Part shown: positions 33,569 to 45,639 of the stretch, one piece after another | Layout: each line of letters starts with the position of its first letter | How positions within the stretch are numbered: the stretch's first letter is position 1 | NCBI GenBank assembly: GCA_021464415.1 | Contig: CM038466.1 | Location: forward strand, 23,995,017-24,059,016 | Source of the DNA: Lonicera japonica | Taxonomy: Eukaryota; Streptophyta; Magnoliopsida; Dipsacales; Caprifoliaceae | DNA length: 64,000 nt | Reading direction: 5' to 3' | Position numbers and translations under genes: made by a program | Notes under the pieces: generated by a model | Told to the model about the DNA's origin: nothing | Databases searched by the model: none | Seen by the model: only the letters and a program-made list of their open reading frames with translations

Positions 33569-35461
33569 ATGGATTTCCTCTAAGGTAACTTTATGATTCT
33601 CTTCACGATTTCACAATGTCATGAATGTTTTGATCATTCTAATTTATAATTTTCCTTTTTCTAATTATTATTGGCTTGCTTTTTTGGGTTTGGTTTTGAT
33701 GAATTTGCTATAAGTAAACTGTTTTGAAACGAGTTAGAAGATCTATGGATGGAACTCTTGATTCTCTGATTTGGACTCTACTTTGAATTTGAATTCGATT
33801 AATTGGAGCTTACTTAGGCTGTGTTTGATAACTAGTAAATGGTGCGGCAATTGGAAGGGTTAAGCTTTCAAGGAAATACAATGCAGTTCTTTGATTGACA
33901 TTATAAGTGAAAAGTCCGTGATGATTTAATTTTGACACTGTTTTTTATGTTTTTATGTAAATCGACTGCACACTAGAAGGTATTGCAATTGATTTTATCA
34001 TTTTTTATACCAATCAAAACGGGCATAGAACCTTTCATTTCATTTGCATTAAAACTATTTACGACGACTACATTTTTCACTCGTTGAGTTTTCAAGGAAC
34101 CAAACACAACTCAAGTACATGGAGTTTGAATTGTTAAAAATACTTTCGATTGTTTTACTTATTGGACTATTGTTTTATTCTTGATGTGGTGCTTTGCTGT
34201 GATCCCTGTGCGTACAGAACTGAAAATGTGAGTTGTGCTTGTTTCTGGCTATGAATATGTATGTATGAATGAATGTGCACATCTATATGTATGTGTGTTT
34301 CAAGTACCATTTGGTGTGGAAGACTTGTCTCGAATTTTGTTCTTTTGTCCTAAATTTATATTTTTTCCCAGAAAATGTTGTAGTTATTTTGTTAATTTTT
34401 CTTCTGCAACTTGTAATTGTTACGGAATTCTCAAAGAATAAAAGTAAGTTAAATTATGAAATGAGACAGTTGATTGCGCCACTTAATTCTTGTTTGTTCC
34501 AAATTTTGGTTGCATAGACACATTTAGATTTAGTTTAATAAAAGGTATAAAATTAAGACTACTCTTTCTTTTTATGAATTCTTCAATTTGACATGATTTT
34601 TCTTGTTATTTGAGAGAAGAATGAAGAGAATTTCAGCACTTATTAGGCAATTCCTTAGCAATCAATTGCAACGTCAAGACTTGTCATAAAATGAAGCTAA
34701 TTATGTATAAAAAATGTAGATCATCCTTCTCTCTTTCACATACTTTTCCATGTATCATGTTTGTTGATGGAAAGAAGTGATCATCATGATCATCATTCCA
34801 TGGTGTATTCGCACAACGCTTTTCTCACATATACATCAACACGAGGACCACATCAAAATGAGTAACATATTTGCTCAATGGTGTCAGCATATATATATAT
34901 ATATATTTGACTTTGTATATATGTATCAATCAAATCCCTCGATTGATTTAGGGTTATACTTTGGTTTGTTTCTTCATGTACATATAACCCTATAAATAGG
35001 GTCTCTCATTGTATAGTTTTATCAATTCAATATATGTAATATTTTTCCTCTCTATTTTCTCTTTCAGCAAATGGTATGATGAAGTACCATCATTTCTACT
35101 AGATTGATTCCTTTGTGTATATACAAGTTTATGCTACTTTCTTGTAATACACAAAAGGATATAAATGATTAAAATGGCCAATATAAACCAAACTTTGTAT
35201 CATGTCACAGTGAATACATGGCCGATAAGTGTACTTAAACCAGTTGTTGTACAGTTTGAAAGTGTGACGGTAATAAAACTATCTGTAGTGCATCTGATTG
35301 GCTCTAATTTTCATTTAGAGAGTTTTTTGCCCAGTTTTGCTTTCTTGTAGATAAATGAAATGAAAAATTTACGAAGAATCTGTTTTGTGTCTCCACAGGA
35401 TGTGAGAGACAGATTATTGATAAGAAACTTAAAGCTTTTGGGTGGCGCTGCCACTGCCAAA
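33569..35461 (+). promoter_or_regulatory. TRM gene leader: 5-codon uORF and 1.8-kb leader intron
   Basis: A pyrimidine-rich presumed 5' UTR after an (ATT)n tract (33395-33424) ends at 33584 with AAG before GTAACT. The acceptor TCTCCACAG ends at 35398, and 35399-35461 continues to the start codon. A minimal uORF (ATG GAT TTC CTC TAA) occupies 33569-33583, directly before the donor site. A second ATG at 35400 is followed at once by TGA. The leader structure is inferred from splice signals, not from transcripts. Confidence 0.5.
34760..35068 (+). mobile_element. Possible solo LTR in the TRM leader intron
   Basis: It starts TGTTGATGG and contains CCTATAAATAGGG near 34989, then TCTCTCATTGTATAG, AATATTTTTCC and CTCTCTATTTTCTCTTTCA. 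This is the TATA-to-U5 arrangement of many copia LTRs. I found no matching target-site duplication, so borders are tentative. Confidence 0.35.
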
Positions 35462-38400
35462 ATGGGAGGCTTAATGCACCTTTTTGACCTAAAACGGAGC
35501 AGGATGGCAAGGAAAGTTGCGGATAAGAGACATGGTGGTGGTAAGTATCACATAATTACGTACCCTTTTTGGTCAATCAGAACTAGGTTTTCAATTTCTA
35601 ATGCATTAGGATTTAGGAGGGACAAGTTGTTTATTCTAATGCTGAACTCAAAGAAAATTCTAGTTGGCACTGCATTTGAACTTCCTTTGATTGCCATTAT
35701 TAGAAGAAAACAACACCCCATGCAACAATATTGGATATGCAACGGTAAATAATGTATATTGTTATTTATAAATTTAAGAAGAAATTCTTACACACACATA
35801 TATATATATAGAACACAGGTATCCAGGTCTCTTAGAACACCTGTCTGTTCCCCAAGGATACGTTTAGACTCTAAATTTTGGTAGAACTTTAGAGAAGTTT
35901 ATATTCCATCTGTCTTGGATTTGGTTCCTCTCCATTACACCATTCCTCCAATTTCCCTCAAGGGAGTCAAAATGAACATATATATCAAACTTTTACTACA
36001 CCCACTTCTGGTTTGAGTTCCTTGCTGGAATTTTGTGTAGATGATCAACTCATTAAAAAGCTAATATTCACCAAGTTTCATGAAAAAAATTCGTCCATTT
36101 AACCCTCGAAATGGACTCATTGAGGGGAAATTGGAGGAAATGGGGTAATGGATCGGAGCAAATAAGAGTTACTTTTAACCATTAATTAGGTTGAAATTAA
36201 TGTTTTTTCAAAAAATACTATTAATTTGAGACGGAGGGAGTATATACTCTACATTTATGTTCATCCTTACTTGCCAACTTTGAAATAAAATGTATGTTCA
36301 ACGACACTGCAGGTTTAGAAGCTCCTCGGAACAGTGTGGAGATGCCGGTTGAAGCTTTCCAGAACTATTTATCAGTAGGAGACAATGTGCCGGTAATAAT
36401 ATCATTACACGCTTTGTCATAGTATTATTTTTCATTCTGAGGTGTTTGTGTTCTCTCTCTGTCTCTCTCTTATAATTTTTGTTGGCCCTGCAGTGCAATT
36501 ATCAAGTGACAGAGGACTGGTTCAAGAAGGACCGTTATCCAACCGAGGCTCCAATGAAGAAGTTAATCAGCGAGGAGATATCTGAAAGGCCGAACACTAG
36601 ACAGAATGGACCGGGCATTGTGGCTCGTCTAATGGGATTGGATATTCTACCGTTAGATACACAATCCTTATCTCAACAAGTTGAGGAAAGGAATGAAAAA
36701 CCCGGAACCAGTTTCCCAAAAGAAAAGCAGACTAAAAATGACTCAAAGTCCTTACAGATAGAGTTGAAACCATTTCACCAAAGTCAAGACAGAGATCCTT
36801 ATCAAATGAAGTTGAAAAAACCTGCCCCTCGAGAACATCCTCAAGAGGAGGAACTACAAAAGTTCAAGAAAGAATTCCAAGCATTCCAAGCAGAAAGGTT
36901 AAAAGAATGTTCCAAGGTTCTTGAACTTGATGGCACCATTACAAATTCGAGGAGAATTACGAATGAGTTGCCTAAAAAACTTGGGAATCACACTGTAAAA
37001 GCAAGGCCACTCAAAAGAGGCGGTTTACTCAATAAAAACAAACATTTCCCAGATGAGGAAAGGGAATCTGTTTCTTTAAAGAGAAAAATGCTAAGTAGAG
37101 TCGTAGACCAATCTTCGGGTCCCACAAGGATAGTGATACTCAAGCCCGGCCCTGGTAGTACTGTGAATAGTGAAGAGTTCTTTGCTAGTTCATCAGGCAC
37201 TTCAGAAGAGAGAGATAACATGGAGGATTTTCTTGATGAGGTGAAGACTAGGCTGAAATATGAGTTGCAAGAGGAAAAGTACAAGAGGGGCACTACGGTC
37301 ACCTTGCTTCGATCAGAATCTAGTAAATCACAGAGAAGTGAAATTCAGTATGATGAAACATGTTCCCCTGAGTTCAGAGATACCAGAAGATTTTTTTCAG
37401 AGAGGCTAAGGAATGTTTTGAAGGAAGAAACACATCCAGATGCTCCCATGGTTGCACACAAACGGTCAAGATCATCCATGGTAGACGATCAGAGGATCAG
37501 ATTAGGATCAAGCGAGATCTTGAACGTTGATATTCAAAGTAGATCTTTCAGATATGGGGCTGATGATGAATTATCGCCAAAGAACCTCATTAGGTCTTTG
37601 TCGGCTCCAGTATCAGGAACATCATTTGGGAAGCTTCTTCTAGAGGATCGCCATATTTTAACCGGGGCCCAAATCAGGAGGAAGCATGAAGTCATTGAAA
37701 GGGTGAAAAAAGATAAGAAAGAAAAGCTCAACTTGAGGGAAAAAGTTCATAGTTTTAAGTACAGCTTCACTCTGAGAGGAAGGCTGTTCGGCAGAAAGTA
37801 TCATTTGGCTGAGGAACCGCTCAGCAAGAAACTCGATGTTATGAAAGATATAATGAGCGGACCAACTGTCATGATGAATTTTTACGACAGATATGTAAGA
37901 ACCTTATTTAGTATTCCATCCGCCCCTAATTAAGAGTCCATGTTTAACTTTTGCAGTTTTTAAGTATGCACTAATTGTCATAATCAACGGTTCACAACAG
38001 CATGTGTTTCCTATCTTGAGTTTTGGTACGTTGATTATGTTTTGAAAAAGGAAAGTGAACTCTTGATTAGGGCCATCCTGAAAAGGAGTATTGGACTCTT
38101 AATATGGGACGGAGGGCGTATTTGTTTTCAAATTAAGGTCGTGGATCAACTCGATTGTTGTTTGATTAATGTTGTTTGCTTGTAGGAGAACTCGACTGAG
38201 GTGCCTCCAAGCCCTGTATCAGTGTGCAGCAGTGTTCATGAGGAATTATGGAGGTCAGCTGGAGATCAGCTCAGCCCCACAATAACATCTGATGTACCTC
38301 CACTAGAAAACGCTCTCCCACAGGTTTTTAAAGAAATCGGCCCTAATTTGAATGGTAAGAAAATTAGAGAGTCTATTTTGAGCCTCACCTTGTTCTTCAT

Positions 38401-39434
38401 CTTTTTTTCCCTCTTATTATAGGAGTTATATGTATTGTATTTGAAAGGAACCAGTATAATGTGGTTCAAAGTCTTGAACATTTACCAATTTAAAATTCCT
38501 GTAAAGTACGAAGGTTGAACCAAACAGGGATTGATTGCACTTTGTCGATTTTAATGAGTATGCACGTGTAGGACACACAGTAATAAATATGATAGTTGTG
38601 TTGGACTATGCAGGACTTATAGGCAAATCGCTCACTCTTTCAACATTAAAACCAAACCCCAATTTTTCTACTCGTAGGCATTCAATGTTATTTCAAAATT
38701 TAGCATTGATACTAGCTAGTCATAAGATTCTTCAAGAATCTGTAATTACTTTTTACTAAATAGTTGTACACATGATTATTGCAAATCAGTTGATTAACTG
38801 AGACCAGTTTTAAGAAATCCTTCTTATTTATAATCATACAGATTTGGAGATGCAACCGAACCAACTAGAGACCCACGATTTCGAGAGTACAATTACCAGA
38901 GAAGAAGCCTTGGAAGTTGAAAGGGTAGAGTTAGAGGAAGCCCAAGCCAAAACTTACATAAGGGATTTGCTTGTTGCTTCTGGTTTATATGGTGGTTCAT
39001 CTTACACAAGCCTCATTAGCATCAAGAAATTTGAAGAAGTGGAAATCCTTTATAGAACAAAGAACAAAGCTAACGGCTGGCCCACTAAGGATCACAAGCT
39101 GCTGTTTGATTTGTCGAACGAAGCTCTTTCGACTGTACTTGGCCCACCTCAGGCCCTGTCTAAATTCAGGATAAATGATGGTGATACAATGCTGAGACCG
39201 CCGCGTGGAAGGAATTTATTGGATCGCGTGTGGGAGATCACACGCGTATATTTGTACCCTCCCATGGACAATTCTTATCACACTCTTGACTGGTTGATTG
39301 CCCGTGATTTGAAGTCAATCCCTTGGTTGGAGTCGACGACGAATGATGATGTTGATGGATTGGGGAAAGAGGTTGAATTTCAAATTATTGGGGATTTGAT
39401 TGAAGAAATAGTGAAGGATATGCAATTGAGATGA
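35462..39434 (+). CDS. TRM-family protein with C-terminal DUF4378
   Basis: Five coding exons join in phase: 35462-35540, 36313-36392, 36494-37894, 38186-38354 and 38842-39434. They give 773 aa. The N terminus reads MGGLMHLFDLKRSRMARKVA, followed by GLEAPRNSVEMPVEAF. The ARLMGLDILP motif of the family is at about residues 97-106. A long charged, Ser/Lys/Glu-rich, probably disordered middle follows. The last exon carries DUF4378: AKTYIRDLLVASGLYGG, LLFDLSNEALSTVL, DNSYHTLDWLIARDL, and VEFQIIGDLIEEIV before the stop. Known family: TON1-recruiting-motif proteins link the TON1/PP2A complex to microtubules, and LONGIFOLIA-type members affect cell elongation. The exact subgroup is uncertain. Exon 3's frame reads on past its donor (TAT then GTAAGA) into a MITE; splicing to 38186 restores PPSPVSV. 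The start codon was chosen because the preceding in-frame sequence is leader and intron. Confidence 0.93.
35904..36240. mobile_element. Stowaway-like MITE in TRM intron 1
   Basis: TA then TTCCATCTGTCTTGGA at the left and TTTGAGACGGAGGGAG then TA at the right form the usual inverted ends with TA duplications (35902-35903, 36241-36242). The interior may be compound. Confidence 0.55.
37914..38118. mobile_element. Stowaway-like MITE in TRM intron 3
   Basis: TTCCATCCGCCCCTAATTAAG...AGTCC is inverted against GGACTCTTAATATGGGACGGAGGGCG, flanked by TA on both sides (37912-37913, 38119-38120). It begins 19 bp after the exon 3 donor site and accounts for most of this intron. Confidence 0.8.
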
Positions 39435-40365
39435 GGCATGTATAGAGATAAATTCTTCTATGGTTGGAGAAAATGTAGTGTCATGGTTGTATTTATTGTA
39501 CGCTCTGTCCTTTCCCTCATCACGTGACAGTTTCTCCCTCATCACATTGTTAAGGGCTTGTTGTAAATATTATGATTGCAATATTGGTTTTTTTTTTCTT
39601 TGGTTGAAGAGAGAATGTAAAAGGTTTGAAACCATGTTGTATGAAAGAAAGTGTACAAACTGAAATGTGCCCAAATCTAGGTATTGCCCGTGTTTTTTCA
39701 GAAGTTGTTAGACATGGGATCTGTTTTCTTTCACTTTTCAATGTGTGTATATATATAATTTGTTTTCCTACATTTAATTTTAGATACATTTTTCTTTGAA
39801 ACAAGCTATGTATTTTTAGATAGACTTGTAATTTGAAACGAGAGGAAAGAAATGGGAAAGTCTTGAACTTGTGACGCAACGCTATATAAGAAAGAGCAAT
39901 TCGAGTGTGTGCATATGTATATAATTTATTTTTTCTTCATTCTCCTACTTGCCACAAAGAAAAGTAAAGACAAAATTATGTAATACACAAACTACCAATG
40001 AAAGCATACTGGAAAAGAAAAGGCAGTTGAAATGAATTTTAAATAAAACCTAAGGACACTTTTGGAGATCTCCCACTAATTCTAGATATCTCTTGAATCT
40101 TAAAAGAAAGAAGTGATATGAAAAAGATATTTTAAAAGTTGTAATTTATACTATTGTATAAAGCCAACATCAATTTTAACTGTCATGTATCAAATCTTTG
40201 AATTGCGGTATATTTTTTTATTAAAAAATATACTTGAAAAAAGGTTCAAACTTTGAACATTTGACAAATTAATTTGTTGTTTAATTACTAGACTACTTAA
40301 TATCTTTGTTTATATTTTAATTTAAATTAAATATATTTAAATAGTACACATATCACGCATAATAT
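39435..40365. other. 3' flank of the TRM gene
   Basis: It holds the presumed 3' UTR (AT-rich, with AATAT/AATAAA-like words) and non-coding DNA. No gene or repeat structure stands out. Confidence 0.5.
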
Positions 40366-41103
40366 TCCTTCTTGGAGGGAAGCCGTGCTTAAAGAAATTA
40401 AGGCCTTAGAGAAGAGCAGTATTTGGGAGTTTGTAGACTTACCAAGAGGAAAGAAGACAATAGGATGTAAGTGGGTCTTCACCGTGAAATACAAGTCTGA
40501 TGGATCGATTGAATGGTATAAGGCTCATTTAATTGTCAAATTATTTACCCAGTCCTATGGAAATGACTACCAGGTGACATTCGCTCTGATGGCAAAACTA
40601 AATATAATTCGAGAGTTGCTTTCTTGGTTGCAAACTTAAATTGGCAATTATGTCAATTGGATGTAAAGGACACTTTCCTCAACGGAGACTTTGCAAAAGA
40701 AGCGTTCATGGATATTCCTCCATGATTTGAACAAGTCTACAGAATGGATAAGGTTTGTAGATTGAGAAAATCCCTCTATGGATTGAAGCAATCACCATGA
40801 GCTTGATTCGACCAATTCTCCAAGGCAGTGGAGCGTCACGGCTACTTTCAGGTAAAAGCAGACCATACTCGGTTTTGAAGTCATCGAACGGTAAACATTT
40901 CATTTTAATTGGTTATATTGATGATATTTTAATTACTAGAAATGATGTTGAGGAAGTAAAGAAAATGAACTTCTTAGCAAGAGAATTTGAAATCAAGGAT
41001 CTTAGTCATGTGAAATACTTCCCAAGAATGAAAGTTGCAAGGTCAAAAAAGGGCATCTCCGTGGCTCAAAGGGAGTATACCCTTGATCTAGTTTATTTAT
41101 ATT
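40366..41103 (+). pseudogene. Ty1/copia reverse transcriptase (RVT_2) relic
   Basis: The + strand reads SWREAVLKEIKALEKSSIWE, then FVDLPRGKKTIGCKWVFTVK and YKSDGSIEWYKAHLIVK. After shifts come LCQLDVKD-like and SLYGLKQSP-like pieces, then FILIGYIDDILI (the YVDDxx catalytic region, here YIDD) and FEIKDLSHVKYF. Frame breaks occur near 40638, 40723 and 40798. It is a dead fragment without LTRs. Confidence 0.9.
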
Positions 41104-41719
41104 AGAATTTGAGAGAGTAAATATTAAATGCATCCAGAATTATTTTTAAATTGTACTATATTGAGATGAATAGCCTAATCTTGAAACTAGAAACTCTGGG
41201 CCCCTTCCGAGACAGGGGATAATGCTCTTTGGTGTACCAAATCATCTAATTTAGTGCAGAATCCAAGATAGCCAGAAATTTTAAGGAATAAAGTTGAATC
41301 TAGTTTTACCGTCAATCCCAACCGAATAATGTGATCCATTATTTCAATCCTGAAACTCCAACTAATAGATATACTGTACATGCAATAATAAAATAATAAT
41401 TATTATTATACTTCCGCTATAATATTTTTATTCAATTATACTAATGCTTTTCACATAATTGTGTTTCGCTTTGTTTCTTTAAGATTAATTTTGTAAACTG
41501 CCATTTATTTTAAAATAAAATAAAATTGTATTAAGACGTGAATCCATAATTTTACTTAAATAAATATCATATTATTTTCGTTTCACCAAAACTAATTACG
41601 TAGAAAATAATAAAAATATAATATTATACATACATCTCGTGTGTCAATATATATAATGCGTATATACGTGTTTTATTTATTCTCAACTATTAAGTATGGT
41701 GTATAAGGGAAGTACTAGA

Positions 41720-41983
41720 TTTTGGGTGATTTTATTTTCACTCTCAATAACACTTAGTTCTATTATCACTTTTTATTTGATTTTTGAGCATTAAGTAATG
41801 GTTTGTTATTCGGTTATTGAAAGTCGAGTATAAATCTGAAAATATATTACTTAGCCCTTAAATACCGAGTAATATACTTATATTTGATCCTTAAGAACCG
41901 ACATACCTTTACTCGGTAGTTAATGATAGAATGAGGAGCGAGTGAAATTAAACATTATTAAGAGTGGAAATAGAATCAACATA
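41720..41983. mobile_element. MITE with about 30-bp inverted repeats
   Basis: The left end TTTGGGTGATTTTATTTTCACTCTCAATAA is inverted, with mismatches, against the right end (reverse complement TATGTTGATTCTATTTCCACTCTTAATAA). It is non-coding. Confidence 0.6.
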
Positions 41984-42733
41984 CATTTTTTACTTTACTT
42001 TACATTTTTATTTTTCTTTTTAAACAAATTTAAATTACATAAAAGGACTGAGGAACATTTAAATTAAAATGAGAATCCTCAGTTAACTGATTTTTGTTCT
42101 TTTACCTTGTAAAGGAAAACAAAAAATGTTGTATGACTACGTATGCGTCCGATGACAACACAATAAACAATTATAAATTTTTTTGCTCGCAAAACAGTTA
42201 CGTCTTCTAGTGTAATTTGTACATATATGCCACCAATCTGAAAGTTATTTAGTAAGAACGAGAAAAAAAAAAAAAAATTTGTAGTTAAGAAAAGTCCATA
42301 TTGTCAGTGGCAGTCTTTAGATTCTTTGTGCATGTCGCTGTCGGTCCTCCCGCAGTTAGCGGTACACCTTCTTCACGTTCCTCCTTAATTACGTCCACCT
42401 ATTTATTCCCCCACCGATTTTAAGAATGTACCTGCTGCTGCACCGACTAAGACGTTAATTAATCCATCACTTTTTTCTTTATTGGTTTTTTTAAAACAAA
42501 AATGGATAAACATGATTGGTACTTAAATGTCGAGATCCACTAGTTCTTCGAAAAAGGGTGGGACGGGTTTGAATCTTGATAAATTTTTTGCGATAACTTA
42601 CACTTTTAATCACTGAGCAAAATTACAATCTCTATTAAATTTATTGAATAAGTGTGAGATAACAATAGTCACAATTATAAATGTAGCATACACTTAAATT
42701 TAATATCACTAAATTAACGTGACATAGTAATTT

Positions 42734-43876
42734 AAGGATAATTTTAAAGAAACTCACAGAATTATTTTTTTTATCCCGCCTAATTCTTAAATTTTAGTAA
42801 ATTACTTGTCTTTTTTCACCAAACAAGCCCTTCAATTTTTTTCATCTTACACTCTTTTCACAATAAAATACCTAATTTTGTATTCAATTTATCCTTCTTT
42901 GTCTCTCTAAAGCTGTCAATATTCAATCGGTTGGCCGACTTGATTTTTGGATGAGTTTCTTAAAGTTATGTCGAGTTAATTGCCACGACAATGCCCGTAC
43001 TTAAGTTCTAGGCAGTGATTAGTAATAATAGGTGAATTTCACTTGCACCCTCTGAAGCGAAAGACAATCAATTTATACTAGCTAAACACGACAAATCATC
43101 CTTGTTCTAATCTATAGCATTCTGATTCTTAATATACCTTCCATGCTTCTATTGGGAATGAGTGAAATTCCAATAGGTCGCATTGGTTAAGACAAATCAT
43201 GCAAGATTTAGCACTTGTGGCAGGCTTGATGAATCATAGAAACCTACATAATTAATTACACATATATTCAAGCACAAATATTCTCTAGTTTCAAACATAG
43301 ATAACAATTTTATCTAGTATGTAGTCTTTCATGATAGTTTCGCATGAGCAAACTCGTCCTAGAAAATGAACAATACCAAATTAAACATCTCGGTCAACAT
43401 AATTAAAAATAACGTCCAAAGAAAGAAACATCAGAGACCATCACAATATTTAAACATCACCTCCAGTTGTAAAAAATGAAGAAGGAATTACCTCTTAGCA
43501 TAAAATCTTTATAAAATTCCATTTCTTGATTTTTATTCTTAATTTAATTATGATGAAGGGGATGTTTTCATGAAAAATACATTAAGCTTATTTCGTTGGT
43601 TTAAATGAGAATTGCTTGAGAAAGAGAGATAGATGGGTATGGATTATACAATTGAAAGAAATATGATGTTGCTAGATAAAACAGAGTTGATGCCGGTGGT
43701 GTCCAAAAAAACAAAGAATTTCTAGAGGATGGGGTGAAAATAAGTCTCTATTTTGTTTTTCAAAATAAACGGAGTGAGTAGAAAGGGTTTGAAAATATTA
43801 AGTAGGGTGAGTTAAAAGTTATCTCTAACTGAAGTGAGAAGAATAATTTTGTGGGATTATCTAAGAAATCCCTAAT
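42734..43876. mobile_element. Inverted-repeat element (family M3, copy 1)
   Basis: The left GGATAATTTTAAAGAAACTCACAGAATTATT and the reverse complement of the right (TTAGGGATTTCTTAGATAATCCCACAAAATTATTCTTC) form imperfect terminal inverted repeats. The same end signature (CACATAATCTGTCTTCCCACC) occurs at 51155-52012. The roughly 1.1-kb interior shows no coding region. Confidence 0.55.
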
Positions 43877-44354
43877 TTAAAAAGTATATCAAGTGCTTTT
43901 AAATCCTAAATTCTACTTTTAAATTGTGGGTTCTATCTTTCTCTCCGTTATCTTTCCTTTGTGCTCGACGGGAAATGCCTTATATAATAATTTTCAACCC
44001 CAAAAATTATATACGCAAGTAGCAAGTTTTAAATCATTTGCCTGCATAAAATACGTGCGTGGAGAAATGGATTGGAAATAATCTTAGCATATAATAAAAA
44101 TTGGATATATTAAGCATGTGCTTTAAAAGTATATATTAACATTATATTTATTAAAAGAAAAAAAGCTAACTTCAGTATACATTAAAGTTGGTATAGAATC
44201 TCACATGAGATGTTATTTTTTTGTATTCGTAATATGCTTATTGTGTACTCGTAAGATATAGATTAATATTTTCTATGAAAAGAAAAGAAATAAAAAAATA
44301 ATGTAGCCAATGATTTTTTTGTAAAAGAGAGGTTTAAATCTCTCCTTTTAAAAC

Positions 44355-44396
44355 GTCCCACATTGCTATACTTGGTTAAAACGCATAAGTATATAA
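44355..44396 (+). promoter_or_regulatory. snRNA-type promoter (USE plus TATA), copy 1
   Basis: GTCCCACATTG at 44355-44365 differs at one base from the plant USE consensus RTCCCACATCG. TATATAA follows at 44390-44396 with 24 bp between. Known: in plants, spacing of about 23-24 bp goes with Pol III snRNA genes and about 33-34 bp with Pol II ones. A downstream RNA gene is not identified. Confidence 0.5.
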
Positions 44397-44574
44397 CCAT
44401 ATTCGGTGATTCCAAAGGTTGGATCCTTTTGGAGTTACTCTATGTGCTCTGTATACTTTTGTATGCCTTTTAACTGCTTGTGATGTATGGATTGTTTGTT
44501 GCTAAAAAATGTTAACTTAATTACCCAATTCAAAAGAAAAAAAGGCAATAAAGCCAAAAATGTGATTTGCAACC

Positions 44575-44616
44575 GTCCCACATCGCTATGCTTGGTTAAA
44601 ACGCATAAGTATATAA
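44575..44616 (+). promoter_or_regulatory. snRNA-type promoter (USE plus TATA), copy 2
   Basis: GTCCCACATCG at 44575-44585 matches the USE consensus exactly. TATATAA is at 44610-44616, again 24 bp away. About 13 bp after the TATA box is a GC-containing hairpin (ACTCCAAAGG / CCTTTTGGAGT). The first T run of four (44647-44650) lies in the 3' arm, so a Pol III transcript could end very early. No known small RNA was recognised. Confidence 0.55.
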
Positions 44617-45600
44617 CCATATTCGGTGACTCCAAAGGTTGGATCCTTTTGGAGTTACTCTATGTGCTCTGTATACTTGTGTATGCCATTTAACTGCTTG
44701 TGATGTATGGATTGTTTGTTGCTAAAAAATGTTAACTTAATTACCCAATTCAAAAAAAAAAATAAAAAAATCTCTCCTTTTAACTTTACAAATAATAAAT
44801 AAATAAACAAACCCTCCTACTATTTATGAGTTCAACTCTTGATCTCGATGGAATAGTAGAAGTGAGAGATGACTTTTTATTAATTAAATTGAAGAATATA
44901 TCTTACATTTTCTTTGTAAAAGAAAGTCACTCTTATTTTCCTTACTAAAATATCTTCTTTCTTTACTTAATACTATATTTTTGTGCATTGTGATTCAATT
45001 TTACATAATTTTAAAAAGATGTCACAATAATAATAATAATAATAATCAAATTGTACTCTTACTTACGGTTATGAATTTGTACTTAACAAGTAATAGCAAG
45101 TCGTGTTATGTAATTCGTTAAAATAATAAATTATGTTCAAATTTTTATTTAATAAAAAATATTAAACATAAACTAATAACATTTAAAATACGATAAAAAT
45201 TGATATAAATATTACTCTAATCAATACATTGTGAGATCTAACCCATTCATCTTAAATACGAGCAATCATTCGCTAGTCATACAATATGAAATTTAAGATT
45301 TTGTGATTTATTTCCTTATTAAATATCTTTTTTTAGTTTGCAACAAAAAAAAAATTTAATTTTTTTTTCAGTTGTGTTATTTTAGCAAACCTCACACAAC
45401 ATAGAATTGCTAAAATACGCGGAGCGAATATAATACACACAAAACCCAAGGCATTCTTTTTGTCAAAATTCCATGTCTATGTCTTGTCTTATTGTCCGCC
45501 ATTTTTTATTTCTTTACTTTCTCGTTACTTTTTCTCGCTTGACTCCTCTGTTTACTTCCAAAAACACTTTCAGAGAGAGAAAGTTTTAGAGAGAGAGAGA

Positions 45601-45621
45601 ATGTTAGAGAGAGAAACCTAA
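45601..45621 (+). promoter_or_regulatory. uORF in the WOX13 leader (6 codons plus stop)
   Basis: ATG TTA GAG AGA GAA ACC TAA ends 18 bp before the WOX13 start codon, inside a GAGAGA-rich leader. If transcription starts upstream, as the GA-rich 5' UTR suggests, this uORF could lower translation of WOX13. Confidence 0.55.
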
Positions 45622-45639
45622 TTATCACAACGCAGAAAA

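Larger units (their letters stand above)
44352..44765 (+). repeat. Tandem duplication, two units of 220 bp
   Basis: Two nearly identical units start at 44352 and 44572. Each runs from the GTCCCACAT(T/C)G element through AAACGCATAAGTATATAACC, a hairpin-forming (A)(T/C)TCCAAAGGTTGGATCCTTTTGGAGT, and TGTTAACTTAATTACCCAATTCAAAA. Differences are few and mostly single bases. Nothing in the units resembles a protein-coding frame. Confidence 0.92.
41984..45600. other. Gene-free interval upstream of WOX13
   Basis: AT-rich DNA holding the M3 element, the 220-bp tandem units and an AAT microsatellite (45028-45046). The WOX13 promoter should lie in the last part; a GA-rich leader (45572-45616) follows. 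Confidence 0.6.

Noticed and set aside
35360..35752. Upstream start for the TRM protein at 35360
   Set aside because: That ATG lies in the presumed leader intron, before the CCACAG acceptor at 35398; family similarity begins at MGGLMHLF.
36988..37302. 104-aa - strand ORF inside TRM exon 3
   Set aside because: Shadow of the + strand coding exon.
37895..37933. Exon 3 of the TRM gene reading on to a stop at 37933
   Set aside because: TAT before GTAAGA is a strong donor, and the next exon restores conserved PPSPVSV in phase; the extension is MITE sequence.
44352..44765. U6, U3, 7SL, MRP or telomerase RNA gene
   Set aside because: Only the promoter elements fit. The downstream sequence has none of the core motifs I know for these RNAs, so no RNA identity is given.
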